Assembly (NCBI GenBank): GCA_039619475.1
Contig: CM077116.1
Span: 24,253,191 to 24,317,190 of the forward strand
DNA: 64,000 nucleotides
Source: Icerya purchasi
Lineage: Eukaryota > Arthropoda > Insecta > Hemiptera > Monophlebidae
Direction: 5' to 3'
The translations under genes were made by a program, and so were the position numbers. Of the stretch, positions 38,974 through 53,900 are shown piece after piece; position 1 is the stretch's first letter, and each line of letters begins with the position of its first letter. Under the pieces are notes generated by a model. That model ran no database searches, was not told the DNA's origin, and saw nothing but the letters and a program-made list of their open reading frames with translations.

Positions 38974-41900
38974 AATTGCAAACGGTACACTCAACTAATA
39001 ATTAATTTAAAAACTTTATTTTTACCGACTAGAGTCTAGGCGAGGACCCTCTCGATAATGCTACATTTATACGCACATTCACATCAACACAAATTATACC
39101 CTTGATATACGAACATAATAAAAATAAACAAATAAATGATTAATATTAAAACTTGCGCGCGGTCGTCCTCGGTGCTCCACGATTTTCCTTCGTTTCTTGC
39201 GACGGTTTCTTCCTGGAAACTTTTGCTCGATATTATTCGATCTCGCCTTTTGGGAACTCGACGATTTTTCGTTCTTATGACTGTTTGTAATTGATTCGTA
39301 TTAGATCGGATTTTACTTTAAACAACTTGAATATTTCACGTAATTGCTTCCGATTTGTAATCTGGCGTGATACTTTTTCAATTAACTTATATATACATTA
39401 ATAATTAACAAACTTTTCAAAATATCAATTTTCAACAAAGAAGGTACGTAAAACTGCTGTTCATTCCGTCTACGTGTGAACAAGACAACAACCAAGATAT
39501 ATACATCGATGCTGACCACGGTAAGACTAAAAGACGACGACCCGCGACAAAACTAATTCCGCGATAAGCGCGTATATTAATTCCCCGGACCGACAATATC
39601 GAAAAACCCTTAACGGACCGATAGTAATCGCCGTTTTCTATATAACGCATTACCGTCGTTTAACAGAGCACAGCCATTAGTGTTCCGGTATTAGCTTCCT
39701 TTATCAATTATTTTTATTATTATTATTATTAGTGTTATTAAATATGTCTGCGTGTGTACCTGACTGGTTCACGACAATAGTAATAAATAAGTAATATTTT
39801 TTTCTATATGTACGCTTACCTTTTTTTATTTCTTTTCATCGAAAATACTCATCTAATCCGAAACATTTAATAAGGAGTACCATGAAAACATGTCATGCGA
39901 CCGGCATCATTTGTTATTTCGACCCTGCGCTTATATAGATAAGACATATTATTTTACTAATTTTTTTATATAGTTTTTCTTAAATCAAAGCGATCGTTTG
40001 ATATTGAAGTAATACGCAGTCACGTTATTTCTCTAGTCTACTATACGTTAATACTGGCGTATATTATTTTACAGATAGGCTTAAAATATTGTAATTAATA
40101 AATGCTACGGAAGATTAAATACCAGCTGATTTTTATAAATAAAATACGGTGTAAAATAAAATTAACTTAAAAAAGGGGGGAAGACTCAAACAACAAACGA
40201 AATAAAAAGAATTTTATGAAATAAACTTGTGCAATACTCCTTTAGGTATTGAATTAGTAATTGTCTTAATCAGTGATAAAGATTATAGAGCAATATATTT
40301 TTTTCTAAATTGCTCCTTTAACTGTACCAAATTAGATGTTTAATGAATTTTTCTCGCTTTGCTTGCATTAGAAATATAATAATAATAATTCAACGGAGGG
40401 ATTTTAGGCGAACTTGTAGCAAGATTTTTATTGAAAAAACAATGCTGAAATTATGCTTTTATAGATCAACAAACCCAACTGGAAATTTATTATTATAAGC
40501 TGCCTATTTATAAATTTATTTAAGATTGTATGTTTATACTGATTTCTCGTGATACATAAAAACGTTTGTAGTAAAGTTACATGATTTTTATACAAAATAT
40601 ACTTTTAGGATAAGTTATAGTGGAGGAATTTATTACATAATATTATATTTATTAAGCTTTTTTTGATTTGGCGGAATAACCGATTGATTTTATTCCCCGA
40701 TAATGCGCAATCGTAGTTTATAAGACGATTCAGAGAAGAAAGTAATTTACCGTTTAAATAAAATTTATCATTGAAAAATTGTGCTTTTGCCGTTTCTTCT
40801 AGAATAGAATAATTCGAGTTTAATTATGCCGCGCCTTCAATGGTCTTTATATACGCATTTGTTTAGTTTTAAATTTATTTGTTTTATCGATGGACGTAAT
40901 AACTGATAGATTTGTTTAAATTTATTTATAAAATTAATATTTTTTAAATTAAACTATATTTGTAAAAAAGAGTTATAATTTGACAGATAAATTATATAGT
41001 TATTTATTTTTAATTTGTCACTGTATATATTTTCTCATTTTTATTAAAAATTTATTTTTAAGACAATTAGAAGAGGAATTGCAGTGGGAAAAAATGCAGC
41101 GAAAACAAGAACAAGAGGAGTTACTGGATGAAATAAATAGATTGAGGAATGACAATGAAAGGCAACAACAGATACTATCCTTGAATTTAGCAAATTCTCC
41201 TCAGTCGCAGTCTGAAGCTTACTTGCAATATGAAATTACACGATTAACTGGAGAAAATTTGGTATGTAAATTGAAAAACATAAAAACAGTGTTAAACATT
41301 ATAGTTGTATGTGTAAATTATTAAAAAAATATTGGTAAAGGAAATTAAGATTAACATATTTTGGAATATGTTGTGGTAATTCAGTTAAAAAATTTTGAAC
41401 AAGCTACCAGATGAGGGATCATCTCCTTTTTTAGTTAAATTCAATTATTTTCACTGTAAAAAAAAAAAAATCTAAAAACTTTACTGAACCACCGGTTCTT
41501 CACAATTTGCGCATTAGTGATTTTATTTTAAATTAGCTGGTATATCGATATTATTTGCGTAATAATTATCTGATGCTATTATTTTTCAACTTCCGAATAT
41601 GATATGTTTTATGTGCTGGTAAATATTGCGTAAATCGACGCTGCAGTTTTTATAAGTTATATTATTTACTTAACATCCAAGAAAATTAGCACCGAATAAT
41701 TTTCTATTTAACGTTTTAGAAATTTATATAGAAAAGATGATGTATACCATTTTTTAACCTTTGTAACTGTAACAGTTTTTACGATATAGATATTATAAAT
41801 AAGATTAAAAAAAAAAAAACACAAAAGGGAAATACTTTTTTTTCCAGGCTCCTAAAAATAAATCTGTGAACGGAACATGAGAAGTTTAATCACCCAAATT

Positions 41901-44900
41901 TGAATTAAATCAGTTGAGAAATTTTGTTTTAAAATGCAAATAAACAAATAAAAATTTTGAAAGTAGTAGATCATGCATTAAAACAGGCAAAATAAATAAA
42001 AAAAAAAAAAGAATAGAAAAAATCTATTTTTACTTTGAATTATAAAATAACAGAAAGATGCCATGATTTTATTTATATACTTAGATTACTATTAAAAATT
42101 TTTGTTTCCCTTTTTTATTATTTTCTATATTTGAAATTGCGTAAGAATAATTTTACTTTTTTTTTTTTTTTTTTTGCTTTTTCGATTATAAATTTATGTA
42201 TCTTTTATTTCAATTTCATTTATTAATTACCGATTTATTTTGTTTTTTAGGAATTACGTGATCAGTATGAAATGCTTTATAAGGAGTATCTAAAAATCAA
42301 AAACTATTTAAGATCTAATGTAAATGAAACGCAAGGAAAAGGTAAGATTCCTGGTGCGTTATTACTAAAAATGTTCAGAACAAGTATAAATGAAATTTTT
42401 TATTTTTTGGTTTAGAATACCTACAATTTTTATCGAATATTTCTAACAATTTTATAATGAGTAATGTTTCGTATTTTCGCAATTTAGACATGGATATGTC
42501 TTACGGTGGGGGGTCATTCCGAAAATTTGTTTGTTAAATTTTGACCGACAGCTCAGATGTTGCAGTCTTCGTGAAAATTGTTGTAAACGATATCGCGAAT
42601 CTAAAAAACGTTCCGAAATTAAATTTAAGATCGATCGGATAACGTCATCGTCACCCAATTAAAAATAATAATTTACAGATTGCGTGGCAATTTCTATTGA
42701 AAAAGTTTTGGCATGTGTATGTCTTATGGCTGGGAGTCATTTCGAATATTTGTGCATCATATTTTGACCGAAATTTTGTTCCCTTACAGATTGTAATTAC
42801 TCGTTGCTTACGTCTGTCGGAAATAAATACTCGTAGTATCTTATACTAATCATGTCTCCTAAATCTACAATCGAACGAAAGCGCGGATCCCGTAAACGTA
42901 AGCGCAACGATGAATTTCGTGCTAGTGAAGATTTTATACGTTCACATTAGGCGTATGTTCACGCTTTTTGCTATGCACCGACGATGGCGAGCAATGCCGA
43001 AAAGTGTATAAGATATACTCGAAGAAACGTTCCGAAGTTGAATGTACGATCGAACCGACTTCATCATTCGCGCCGAAGAGTGTCGCTGAACGCAAATGAG
43101 GATATCGAAACCAACGATCCGACGACGAAGCGTTCAAGAAACAAAGTGCACGACGCTCGTTTGAAAAAGGAAACTTGAGATGGAGGAGCAGCAACATAAA
43201 GTGGATGTGAAGAAATTCTATTCGATTCGATTCTGGAGCCACCGCGAAAAGTCTTCATCGACGAACTCGTGCCGCCGACAACGAATTCGACCGTCCATTC
43301 AAACAGAACCGATCTGGTGTTTCGTGCGCTGTCTGCGATCGTCTTTACTTCGAGTGCGACATGAAATACTTTTTACCAAAAGCCGTGGATTTTGGGCGCG
43401 AAAAATATCTTAACGCCAATCCGTACAGTATGCTCATGTGCGATACGTACTAGAAATCGCTGCTTGATAAAAAAAATTCCCCACCTGGCTACGATTAACG
43501 GTTTTCGTTATCCTTCGTTTTCGTCCGATTTATCATCTCTTCATCCCGTCTCCGAACGATTAGTGTCGCCGCACCTCCCATTTATGCAAATTCGTCGACT
43601 GTGTTTCATGCACGGTTCGAAAAGCATTGTCGGGCAATAACATTCCGGTGAATGTTAATACGACGGTTTCGGAACTGCCTCGTTAACTCGATGTCGATCG
43701 CGCATTTAATGTAAAAAGGCCATTCGATTCACAAATTGACTTACTTGATGAGCTGCGTAAAGAAGTTTGGTATGAAAGCTTGACTCTGATTTCTCTTCGA
43801 TAAACCGTTGTACCGCATCGACGGCATTCGCATCGACGAGATGTTGTGTATCGCGAGTACAATAATTCGCCTGCTTTGATACCCGTTCCCGAGGTCGAAC
43901 CTTGGAGCGAGGAAAAGTACGCGTCCACTTTCGCTTTTCTTCGACGAGCATGCCGGAAAGGTCTCGTTCCTGTCCGTTTATTACGATCGACGACGTCACG
44001 CCGTACATGATATTCAAGTCCGGCCACACGTTCTATATGTGACGATAAAAGTGATGCGTATGCGATTAACAGAAAGCATGCGCTGCATGTTCAAGGCGCG
44101 TGAAAACTTGAAAAATGAAAAAACTGACGCAACGTCGAAGATAAGTAGTTTATGGGCAATATCTACCGTTCCGGAAATCGCTTCTCAATAGCGTGAAGTA
44201 TTGGATGGCGTGAAAAAAAGACGTGTTCGCGATGATTCGCCAACTGGGAAAGCCGACGATTTTCCTTTGCTTTAAACTCGGGCGAATGCTTTGTCCGATT
44301 CGTTGTGCCCTTTCTTGCACCGACCGAATGTATGGAACATGTTCAGTGCCATAAGACATACCCATGTACCGATGTATCTGCATGCAGTGTATTTTACTGA
44401 TGATAAAGTACACTAGTTTTAATTCAAAAATTCGAGTGCTTTTTATGCATTTCTGTACTAGCACTTTAATTATAATAGTGTGCGTGATGGTTACAGGTGA
44501 AGAACAAAATAATGCTGCTCCTCTTAATGTTGAACCTCCTAGTTTAACTTCAACAGTGAGTAATTTGGATCTCGAACTACCGGCAGTTCGTAAGAAGGAT
44601 GGTTTCTATAAAGGAATGTTTGCATTCACGAAAGTTGACGTATCTCCAATTTTACGAGCTCTTCTTTACGGTAATTAACGTTTAATTTATTTGTGTGCTT
44701 TGGTATGTTGAAAATTAGTGTTTTATTAAAACTGTCCATTTCTGAGGTTTATAGTGTGTTACATGGTTATACTAACAATCCTGTCTATTTACAATGGTAT
44801 TTGTATCATTATGCTGCATATTGGTTTACCGGTCGTACTTTGAAATTTGCCTGAAGTATAAAGTATATAAAATACCCCTTTATTTATTTATTTATTTATT

Positions 44901-47900
44901 TATTTTGATTCAGACCAAGAAAAGCCAGTTGAACACGTGTACTAAAATTAATAATTTAATCTCATTTCAAAAAAATAAAAATGCAGGATTTAAAAAGAAA
45001 ACAGGTGAGAGAGAGAACAAGCAAATCGGTAAATCTTCAACAGGAATCGGTCAATTAATTTCCTAGATCAAATTTTTCTAGTTTGATGTAAGACTAATAT
45101 ATATAAATATTAACGAATACAACTGAAAACGAGTTAACATTACTCGCCAACGTTGAAAAATAGAATTATAGGAATAAAAAATTATCGCGATGTCCGTTGA
45201 ACTCGATCAACAGCGAGCGGAAAAAAGACCTCTCTGATAGTTTCATTGCACCACCAAAAATGTTTTTTATTGCTTAGGGATTTCTTTTTAAAAAATGTGA
45301 TAATTCGGGAAATATTTACCGAATGCTTATTTTATTCTTCTTAGTGTCTCAATCCATACGGATAGATTGGTGGACAACCGTGGTGTTTTAAAAGTTCCTA
45401 GATAGAGTCTTCTTCATCTCTCTGTATCCATCTGCCTTTACGTCTTCCTCTATTTGTTTCATATATTTTTGCCTTGGTCTTTCTCTTGGTTTTTTCCCTT
45501 CCATAGTTTCTTCTATTATTTGAGTTAAGTATGCATTATTTCTGTATATATATCCAATCCATTTGAATCTCCTTTCTTTTAGTTTTCTTAGTAGACTTCT
45601 TTTTTCCTTAACTCTATCTAATACTATTTCATTTCTTATCTTTTCCATCCATGATACCCTTTCCATTCTTCTCCAGCATCATATTTCGAATGCTTTCAGT
45701 TGATTGCTTAATCGTTTGTTTAAATTCTAAATTTCTCAACCACAGAGTAGTGTATTCCATACGAATACATTAATAAATTTTTTCTTTATTTCCCTTTGCA
45801 TATTCCTAACTTGCGAATGTTAAATACAATTCTAACAGAATTAATTCTGAACGCAGATCAAACAATTGATACATTTTTAAAAAACTAAGTTTCTGTTGGT
45901 AAAATTAATTAAAAGTAGATAGTTTAGTATAAAAAATAAATAAATAAATAAATAATAATGTAGCTTCTTTTTTTTTTTTTCTATTATTATACTAAACTGT
46001 CTACTTTTAATTACTTTTATCAGCAGCAACTTAGTTTTTTAAAAATGTATCAATTGTTTGATCTCCAATTCTGTAAGAATTGTATTTAACATTTGCAAGT
46101 TAGGAATATTCAAAGGGAAGTACCGGTTAGTGTATATGTAAATTTAAGTAAGTTGCGAGTGGGTGTACACTTTTGGTAAACATAAATTTGTTTTGAAATA
46201 GGTTTAGTAAAATATACTGTTGTTTGTTTACATGGTAAGCAAATTTTATTTTTGCTGTAGGCTGGTGAAACAATGAACAATGTAATAAAAAAATAAATAT
46301 TTTTTTTTTTTATGATTCAGTATGTTTTGAAATAAAAATGAAGCATCGGCAGATCACAAAAGGGTTGTAAAAAGGCCAAATTGGATGAAGTCTTCCTGGG
46401 CAGGTGGATAAGGCGCTTCGGTCCGACTGAATGGCCAGCAAGGTCTCTCGATGTAACTTCTCTGAATTTTTTCTTGTGGGGCTGTATTAAGGAAAAGGTG
46501 TATCGTACACGAACCAACACACGAGACAACTACATAAAGCGGATCGTCGCAGCGTTTGGCGACATCCGACGAACACCAGAACTTCTGCAACGGGCCGTAA
46601 ACAATGTTACGCGAAGAGCTGAGTTGGTAGTACAGCGAAATGGTCAACATATTGTGCACTTGCTCTAGCCATTGATAAATCATTGTTGACTGTACATTTA
46701 CGACTACATTTAATACGTATTTTACTTCTTTTCAATATATATTTTTATTTTACAAAATATTGATTTATAAAAAAATATATATCTATTTTCATTTGAATTA
46801 AATAATTAAATCAATTATAACCAATTAATTGTTCATCCAAATGATGAGCCTTATAGCGTAAAAATTTCCTGAATTAGTTTCAGAACACTCTGTATATGTC
46901 TTCAATGAAGTTATTGTAGAGTCAGTTTAATAAGACGTTGTTGACTTACGATGATGAATTGAAATCTTTTTAATAAAAGGGAGATAATTTTGATCGTAGT
47001 GTATAGAATAGAGTACGGTTGTGGTTGCCATCGCGAAATTCCGATTTATAATGTAGTATTTAAAAATAGTGGAGACAATCAAACGGTAAGGACACGCTAA
47101 TTTTGTTCAAATAATTTAATAAAGAAAAATTTAAACCGGCAAACGCCGGTAAAAATATGAACTTACGTTTTTTACATTTAAAGCGTAACTGGCGATTTCA
47201 CTAGTTTCGGGTTTAGTGTGTTTGCAAAATCCATGAATTACTGTTCTGGTCTCAGCTATTTAAATTTGATTATCTCGCTGTCGGCATTTTGTTACACTTT
47301 TCCCGCAACGTTTTTGATTAAATTTTCTTATTAGTTTATAGAAAACACTTAAATATGTCTTTAAAAAAAATGTAAATTGTCTAATGAAATTTGTTTTTTG
47401 ATTGTTTCTTATCTCAATAGTAGTGAACTAATTGATTGGGATTCTCTAAAATCTAATTCATACATAGAGGACAAATTGCCTTCAGATGAAAACGCAATTA
47501 GGTTTAAAGTACATTCGGAGACTTGGTCTTTATTTTCTCTTTTATTTTAACTTCTAACTGCGTTACAGATTAAAAATCCAAGACAAAGCCTTTCCAACTT
47601 CCCTTTTCCGGTTTAGTTCAAGACTAATTTTTAACCGCAATAATATCTGGGTTCTATAGTGACCCGAACAGCGTTTTTATACAATGCAGGTAAATATATA
47701 TATATTTGTCGCTCTCGATTATAACCCAGTCCACTCATATCGTTCCTGATTATAACGATATTATTAATGTTGAAAGTGAAAAGTTTAACATTGCGATGTA
47801 CTCGCTTTAAATTTATGATCGTTAAATTTTAGTACATATTTAGGTAATGTATATTTTTTTTTTTACTTATTTTTTTTAGCGTTGCTTTTAAACTATTTGC

Positions 47901-50900
47901 AAACCTCATTGATTCTGTCTAATAATATTCGATAGTTCTCATAGACTTTTTATTTCTAAATTATGTAAATTATTTTATTAGTTTAAACGTTACATTATAA
48001 TTTTATAAGCTGATTTTTTTCTAACATGTAATATGTGCATTTTCAGAATTAAAACCTGTTACTGCTCTGCAACTTTTGCCGGGATTGCCGGCTTATATCA
48101 TTTTTATGTGCATCCGTCATACTGACATTACGAATGATGAAGAACGAGTACGTACTAACAACTTTTTCATATATAATTTTTTTTTTTTTTGTCACTATTG
48201 TAAAGTACTCAAATTATATGTTCAAATAAACGTAGGGTTGAATTTGCCGAAATCAGCCCAGCGTTTTGTCGTATTTCCAATAAAATTTGGTTTTATTATT
48301 TTCTTTGGTCAACTGGAGTTGGGCATTATTTTATACGCTTCTTTAAGTATATGCTATTATTATGTTAAATAATTAGAAACCGCTTTAAAAACATTTGAAA
48401 ATGTAAAGCGTTTAAATTATATGAAATATACTTTTTTCATACATTTATTATGTTGGTAAATTTTTTGGGGGGCAAACCGTTACAAATTGTGTATAAATTA
48501 GTTTTACGAAGCAAATGACGTTTAATTATATTTCACGTAGTCTACAATTTTTTATAGGTACGTGATTTATTAAGCACATTTATCGGAATGATAAGAAAAA
48601 CGATGAAAAAAAATCCGAAAGATTTAGAAACAAGCATTATGTGGTTATCGAATATTGTTCGGCTAGTTAACGTATTAAAACAGTATGGTGGTGATACAGC
48701 TTATCAGTTTGATAGCACGCCGACGCAGATTAGTCAATGTTTACAAAATTTTGATTTGTCCGAGTATCACTCGGTATTGACGGATATCGCGTGCATGTTA
48801 TATCAGGTAATAATAATTTACATAATTGTCTTTTGATGCTTCACGTTTTCGAAACATTGATTATTAAAATCGAAATAAATAATAGAAAATATGCCGATTG
48901 CGATGTTACATATACTGTATTTAGTATTCGCGCGTAATATTGTTTGTGATTATTTTTTTCACAACCCACATATATTTCGTAACATACTTATTGTTTAAGT
49001 TGTCTAACGAAACTAATTAGCATTGAATTGCAGCTTTTTGAATCCCCACAATTCACGCTGCCCTGTACTATATGCGATGCATTCTACCTGTTTTAATCGT
49101 TTGTCTTTTTCGATAGTAATTTCAATTTCTCCGAGTACAAATTTCATCGTTATGATTCGGGGTAGTATCAATGATTCTTTCTTTAGTTTACGAATCTAAC
49201 TTGTTATACGTTTAAAAAAAAACAAAAAAAAACGTTTTTTTATCCTTTTTTAAACATTATTACCTTTTGCGCTTTTATCAATAAAATTTATTAATCTTTG
49301 AATTTAATAAACAGCCAGATATGCCTTTTTTTCAGGTTCTCCTTTTTTATTTACTTCAACTTAAATTTTCTCATTTCCCGAAAATATATTTCTCTCAACT
49401 GCTTTATTTTGTTTCAGTTGTACATCGGTCATCCTCTTCAATTCCCTTTCACCTTTTTTTTCTCTTCTGCTTCTTCCAATTATTTGCTTAACTGCATTTT
49501 TAAATTCTGTTGCGATCCTTTTATCTAAAAACACACTCCATTTTACATATATCTTTTATCTTTCTTAAAGGGTATTAATTTTTTTAGTATTCTTTTGGAT
49601 CTATTAACTATTGTAATTCCTGATAGTTCTAGAATTTTTAAGATTTTCTATACATTTGTTTATCGACTTGTGTAACGATAACTATGTATCATACACTGAT
49701 CTGAACTAAATTCATGTTATCAAACCTCTCGCGTCAAAAAGAGATTTTAAGCTATTTTTTTTTTTTATTTCTTTCTAAAAAACGAAACGTTTCATTCACT
49801 TTTTTTTAAACATAATTGTTTTTGTTATAAATATAAGTAGTAGTACTTGTAAAGTTAATTAAATAGGTATTGTATGAATTCCTGAAACGTTAAATAGGAA
49901 GAATTGTAATTTTGAAACGAGTCAGATTAGAAATTGTAGAAGAGCCTTACTCTGTGATTTTATCTGTAACGGTACGAAAAAAACAATTGCAGTATATACG
50001 TAAACTAACAATTTTGCGTTTTGCTGTAAAAAGAACACTAAAATTTCTACGTTATTCATAAAAACATTTAATCATGATTATGTTTTTGAGGGATTATAAT
50101 TTTTCATGTTTAAAATATTACCCTATATTTTCCGTAAAATGTCTGTTATTTTACCTGAACTATGAAAAAGTTAAGTTCCACTGTTGCGTTACTGGACAGT
50201 TAAAAAAAGTAGTAATATTTTATTTTTTACAAGAAACATCAATAATCGACAGCAACGTTCTGTGGTATGAGAAATACACAGTACATATTGTGTAATTAAA
50301 TAATTTACATACCTGCTAAATCAGAGTGGCCATCCAATTGAGGCGCGAATTTTGCATATGGGGAAAAAACCGGGAAGGAATCTTGTTGTAAAACTGGCAA
50401 AAAAAGTAAAAATAGCTAAAGGATAGTCCTGATAAAACAAAAAAAAAAAATATTTGAAGCGGAAAATGAATGAATTTTTTTGATGCTTTTCCTCGTTAAT
50501 AAATTACGAAGTTTTTTGGCCAAATGCCTTATTGTCAGACTGAAAATAAATAAAGCTCTTTTTTATTTGTATAAAATATGCTACAGCGGTCGAACATTAT
50601 CAATAGTAACAAAAAAAAAATCCATTCTTCCTTTACAATTTGCTTCTAACTGTTCGATTAAAATACTTCTTCCATAACGGCAGGTCTGTTTTCATGATGA
50701 CTAATATTTATATTTATCGATAGAATAAAGTTATAGCTCATCTAATTTTTGGAAAATTCCAAATTATTTTGTACTTCTATGCGCCATTAAATTTGTAACA
50801 AAAAATTATCGTAATTTTTTCAAAAATGTACCCCGCGTAAAATATAAACAGAAACTATTTATTTATTCTGTTTAGACTTAACGTTCTCCTGATGAGATTT

Positions 50901-53900
50901 AAATGTGAAATATTTTTCTTCATCTTCAGTTGATAAACTGATTGTCGTATTAATTAAAAACTGCTGTTGGAAACCACAACACTCAACTTCATCACGTTTT
51001 TGTTCACAATATGTAACTTTTGTTTTTGCGAGTTATTAGACGTACTACTGTTAGTAACTTTTTTAAGCATAGATAATTTAACTTAATATTAATTACGTCA
51101 ACATATTTTTTGTCGAGAGACATTTTCTATTGACACAAATTAAATTTTGTAGACCAAGCAAAAATGTCAATTTTAATGTTGCCAATGGACTAAATAACGT
51201 AATCATTCTTTAACTGTAAATTATTTGATGTAATCGTGTAAATAATCTAATTTATGTAATTAACGACGCTTAATTTGAACGTTGAAGGCCTAGTCATCAT
51301 CCAAAAACGTAATGAAGAATTTGCATAAACTGAATCCTGGATGAAACTGATCATTCAGTTATGGGATATCCAGGGATGATTAGTTTAACATGGGTATATT
51401 TTTGCTATGGATGAAAATTAAATTTGCGTCGACAAAAAATGTCTCTCGACAAAAAACGTGTTGACGTAATTAATATTGACTTAATTATGTAGAAATTTTT
51501 ATTGTAACGATATAACATTTACTTTATTTTTTGTCATTTGTTAAATTAAAACTGTTACCGTAGTAACAGTATGAGTTGTCTATATGTAGGTGTGTCATTG
51601 TCCAATAATATAATGTTTGTGTTTTAAAAAGTTATTGACAGTAGAGTATGATTTTTAACACGCAAAAACAAAAATTTTACCGTGAACAAAACGTCATCAA
51701 TATTGCTTTAAATTATTTAGGAATATTTACTGTAACTAATTGTTAAATTAACATGAAGGATAAAACTGTTACTACATTAACAATATGAGTTCATTTCCAT
51801 TGTATATCGTCGTTCGGTAATGTTATAGTGGAATTATAAATGAAGTTGCATACCAGTATGTGTGCGGTAGCAGCTTCCTATGCACAGAATACGTTTATTT
51901 TCATCAATAACTTTATACTAAACGCTTTAGCTGGATCAGTGAGAAATATATTTGAAGTCGCTATCGTTCATCATCCGCACACATACGATCTATAGTTTCT
52001 AATATGAGATCTTGTTGGAGTTCATTAATGCAACACGGTACTTCTATTATTAACTTGGGAATTCAACACATTTTCGCGTTTTCGTATTACTAGACATTTT
52101 ACAATAAATGATTCTAAACGCCAGTATAAAAAATTATAATACTCAAAAAAACATATACCATAGCAGAGAAAATTACTAAAAATTTTTTAAACTGCGTTCT
52201 TTTAGACATGTGCAATCACCAAATTTTAAAAGTAAACGTCTTTTATGCTCCTCTATACTGAAGAATTTTTTTTAACATTTTTCGATTTAGTGCAATATTA
52301 TGAAAAAATTAAAAGTTGACTTCGCTTGACGCAAGTTTAATTTTATGTATAATGCAAAAACATATCCGCGTTAAAAACCATTTAGAATGCCTTATTACGA
52401 AATATTAACTTTTAAACTTGTATCGAACCATATTTATTTCAGAATATTATTCGAGTAATTGAAGAACAAATACAAAATTTATCGCTAGCTGCCATATTAG
52501 AACATGAAGCTCTACCCGGTATATCCGGATCGAAACAGTTAACTCGATCGCAGTCTGTAACGTCAGCTGCAACCACTCCAGTAAAGGATACTCCAATTGA
52601 ATTACAAAAACGATTAACTAATGTGTTCAAATCGTTGTGTTTACATGGAGTTGATTTTGAAGTGGTTGTTCAAGTATTTAAACAGGTTAGTGTTTTAAAG
52701 TTTTCTCTTAAACTAAGTTATTGACTATTTTTACATGAAACATCGCTGTTGATTTTCGGAATGGTCTGTTTAGCTGAATTCTAATTGTAAATAAATAGGA
52801 AATCATTGCGCGTGAGATTTTTTTACGTATCCCATACTAAATACGGAAATAAATGAATTTTTATGATCTAAAATGTTCACACTTTCACGGCCTTTCGATA
52901 ACTCGAATAAATATAATTTTAACGCTTAAAAAGTCAGACGTGAAAATGAAAGTAAATTTCCTTCCAACTGTGGAGTTTACTTGTGGTGACAGCGGTTGTA
53001 CTGCTTGTCTAGATTTTTCATTTTAGCAAAATGCTGGATACTGTAACGGTGTGATGTAGTTGACACTTTTCACGTTCGAGCGTTCGATAGGTCATGAAAA
53101 ACTAGAGGCACTGTCGGATCAATAAAAGTGTACCTAATCAGGAGCAAAAATGATTAAATATATAACTGTTATGGTTCCGAACGGTGTTTTCCTTTTTTAT
53201 GAGAAATTCTGATTGGAGAATACACAGTATCGTAGAGTTAGAAAGAAAAAACAAATTATTAGAGTAAAAAATCGGATGAAGCAATGAATTTTAAAATCAG
53301 TATGCGTAAATGAAAATAAAGTGTCCATCTTTTTCCATATTTTTGGAGGTAAAAATTGGGTTTTCGTACCTACTTAAAACAATATTGTTGTATTGTAGAC
53401 ATTAAGAAGAATTTATACTAATATTAAAGCTGAAAAATGGATACGGAAAAGGTAGAATAACAATTTGCGAAGAATAAATAAATTTGATAGGAATAACAAG
53501 AAAGGAAAAAGGAAATGTAGAATAATTAATAAGTGCAAATAGAGTGTTGCGTTAAAGGAAGTAAAAAAATATACGTACCTATGAAACAAGCTAATAAAAA
53601 ATTGTAGCTGTGAAAGAGAAATCAGGTTGAATATAGATTTGGCAAAAGAAGTTTTTAAAAGGAAAAAAAAGTTATTGTATTTACGAATGAATACGGGATT
53701 GAAAAAAAGAATGATAAATTGTACTACTACTGTATCACTTTGAAACTTGCTTTTTAAAACAGAACAAATTTAAAAATTGGATCCTTTAAAAATGGTCGTG
53801 GAAACAAATATTAAAAATTAAATGTGTAGATAATGTTTAAAATGAAGAAACGTTGAGAACATGTGAGAAAAATTCGAATAAGTGAGATTGGAAGCAGAAG

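Larger units (their letters stand above)
38313..41062. other. Intron 15 (2.8 kb)
   Basis: The intron contains an (AT)n microsatellite (38928-38969) and a CG-richer anonymous repeat (about 38990-39700). The remaining sequence, including 39710-41050, is AT-rich with nothing recognised. Confidence 0.8.
42342..44496. other. Intron 17 (2.2 kb), mostly a Helitron-like relic
   Basis: Nearly all of this intron is accounted for by the Helitron-like relic at 42489-44366. The remaining edges are AT-rich. Confidence 0.8.
44671..48046. other. Intron 18 (3.4 kb)
   Basis: The intron contains a (TTTA)n stretch at 44878-44905, a minus-strand LINE relic (45330-45930), an inverted duplication (45791-46118) and a mariner-type relic (46370-46896). 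The segment 46900-48040 is AT-rich with nothing recognised. Confidence 0.8.

Noticed and set aside
43683..44029. Two overlapping minus-strand ORFs of 107-114 residues
   Set aside because: They are shadows of the plus-strand Helitron-like coding remnant; CG-rich former coding DNA often leaves open antisense frames.
52439..52630. Minus-strand 63-residue ORF
   Set aside because: Antisense shadow of myosin V exon 21.
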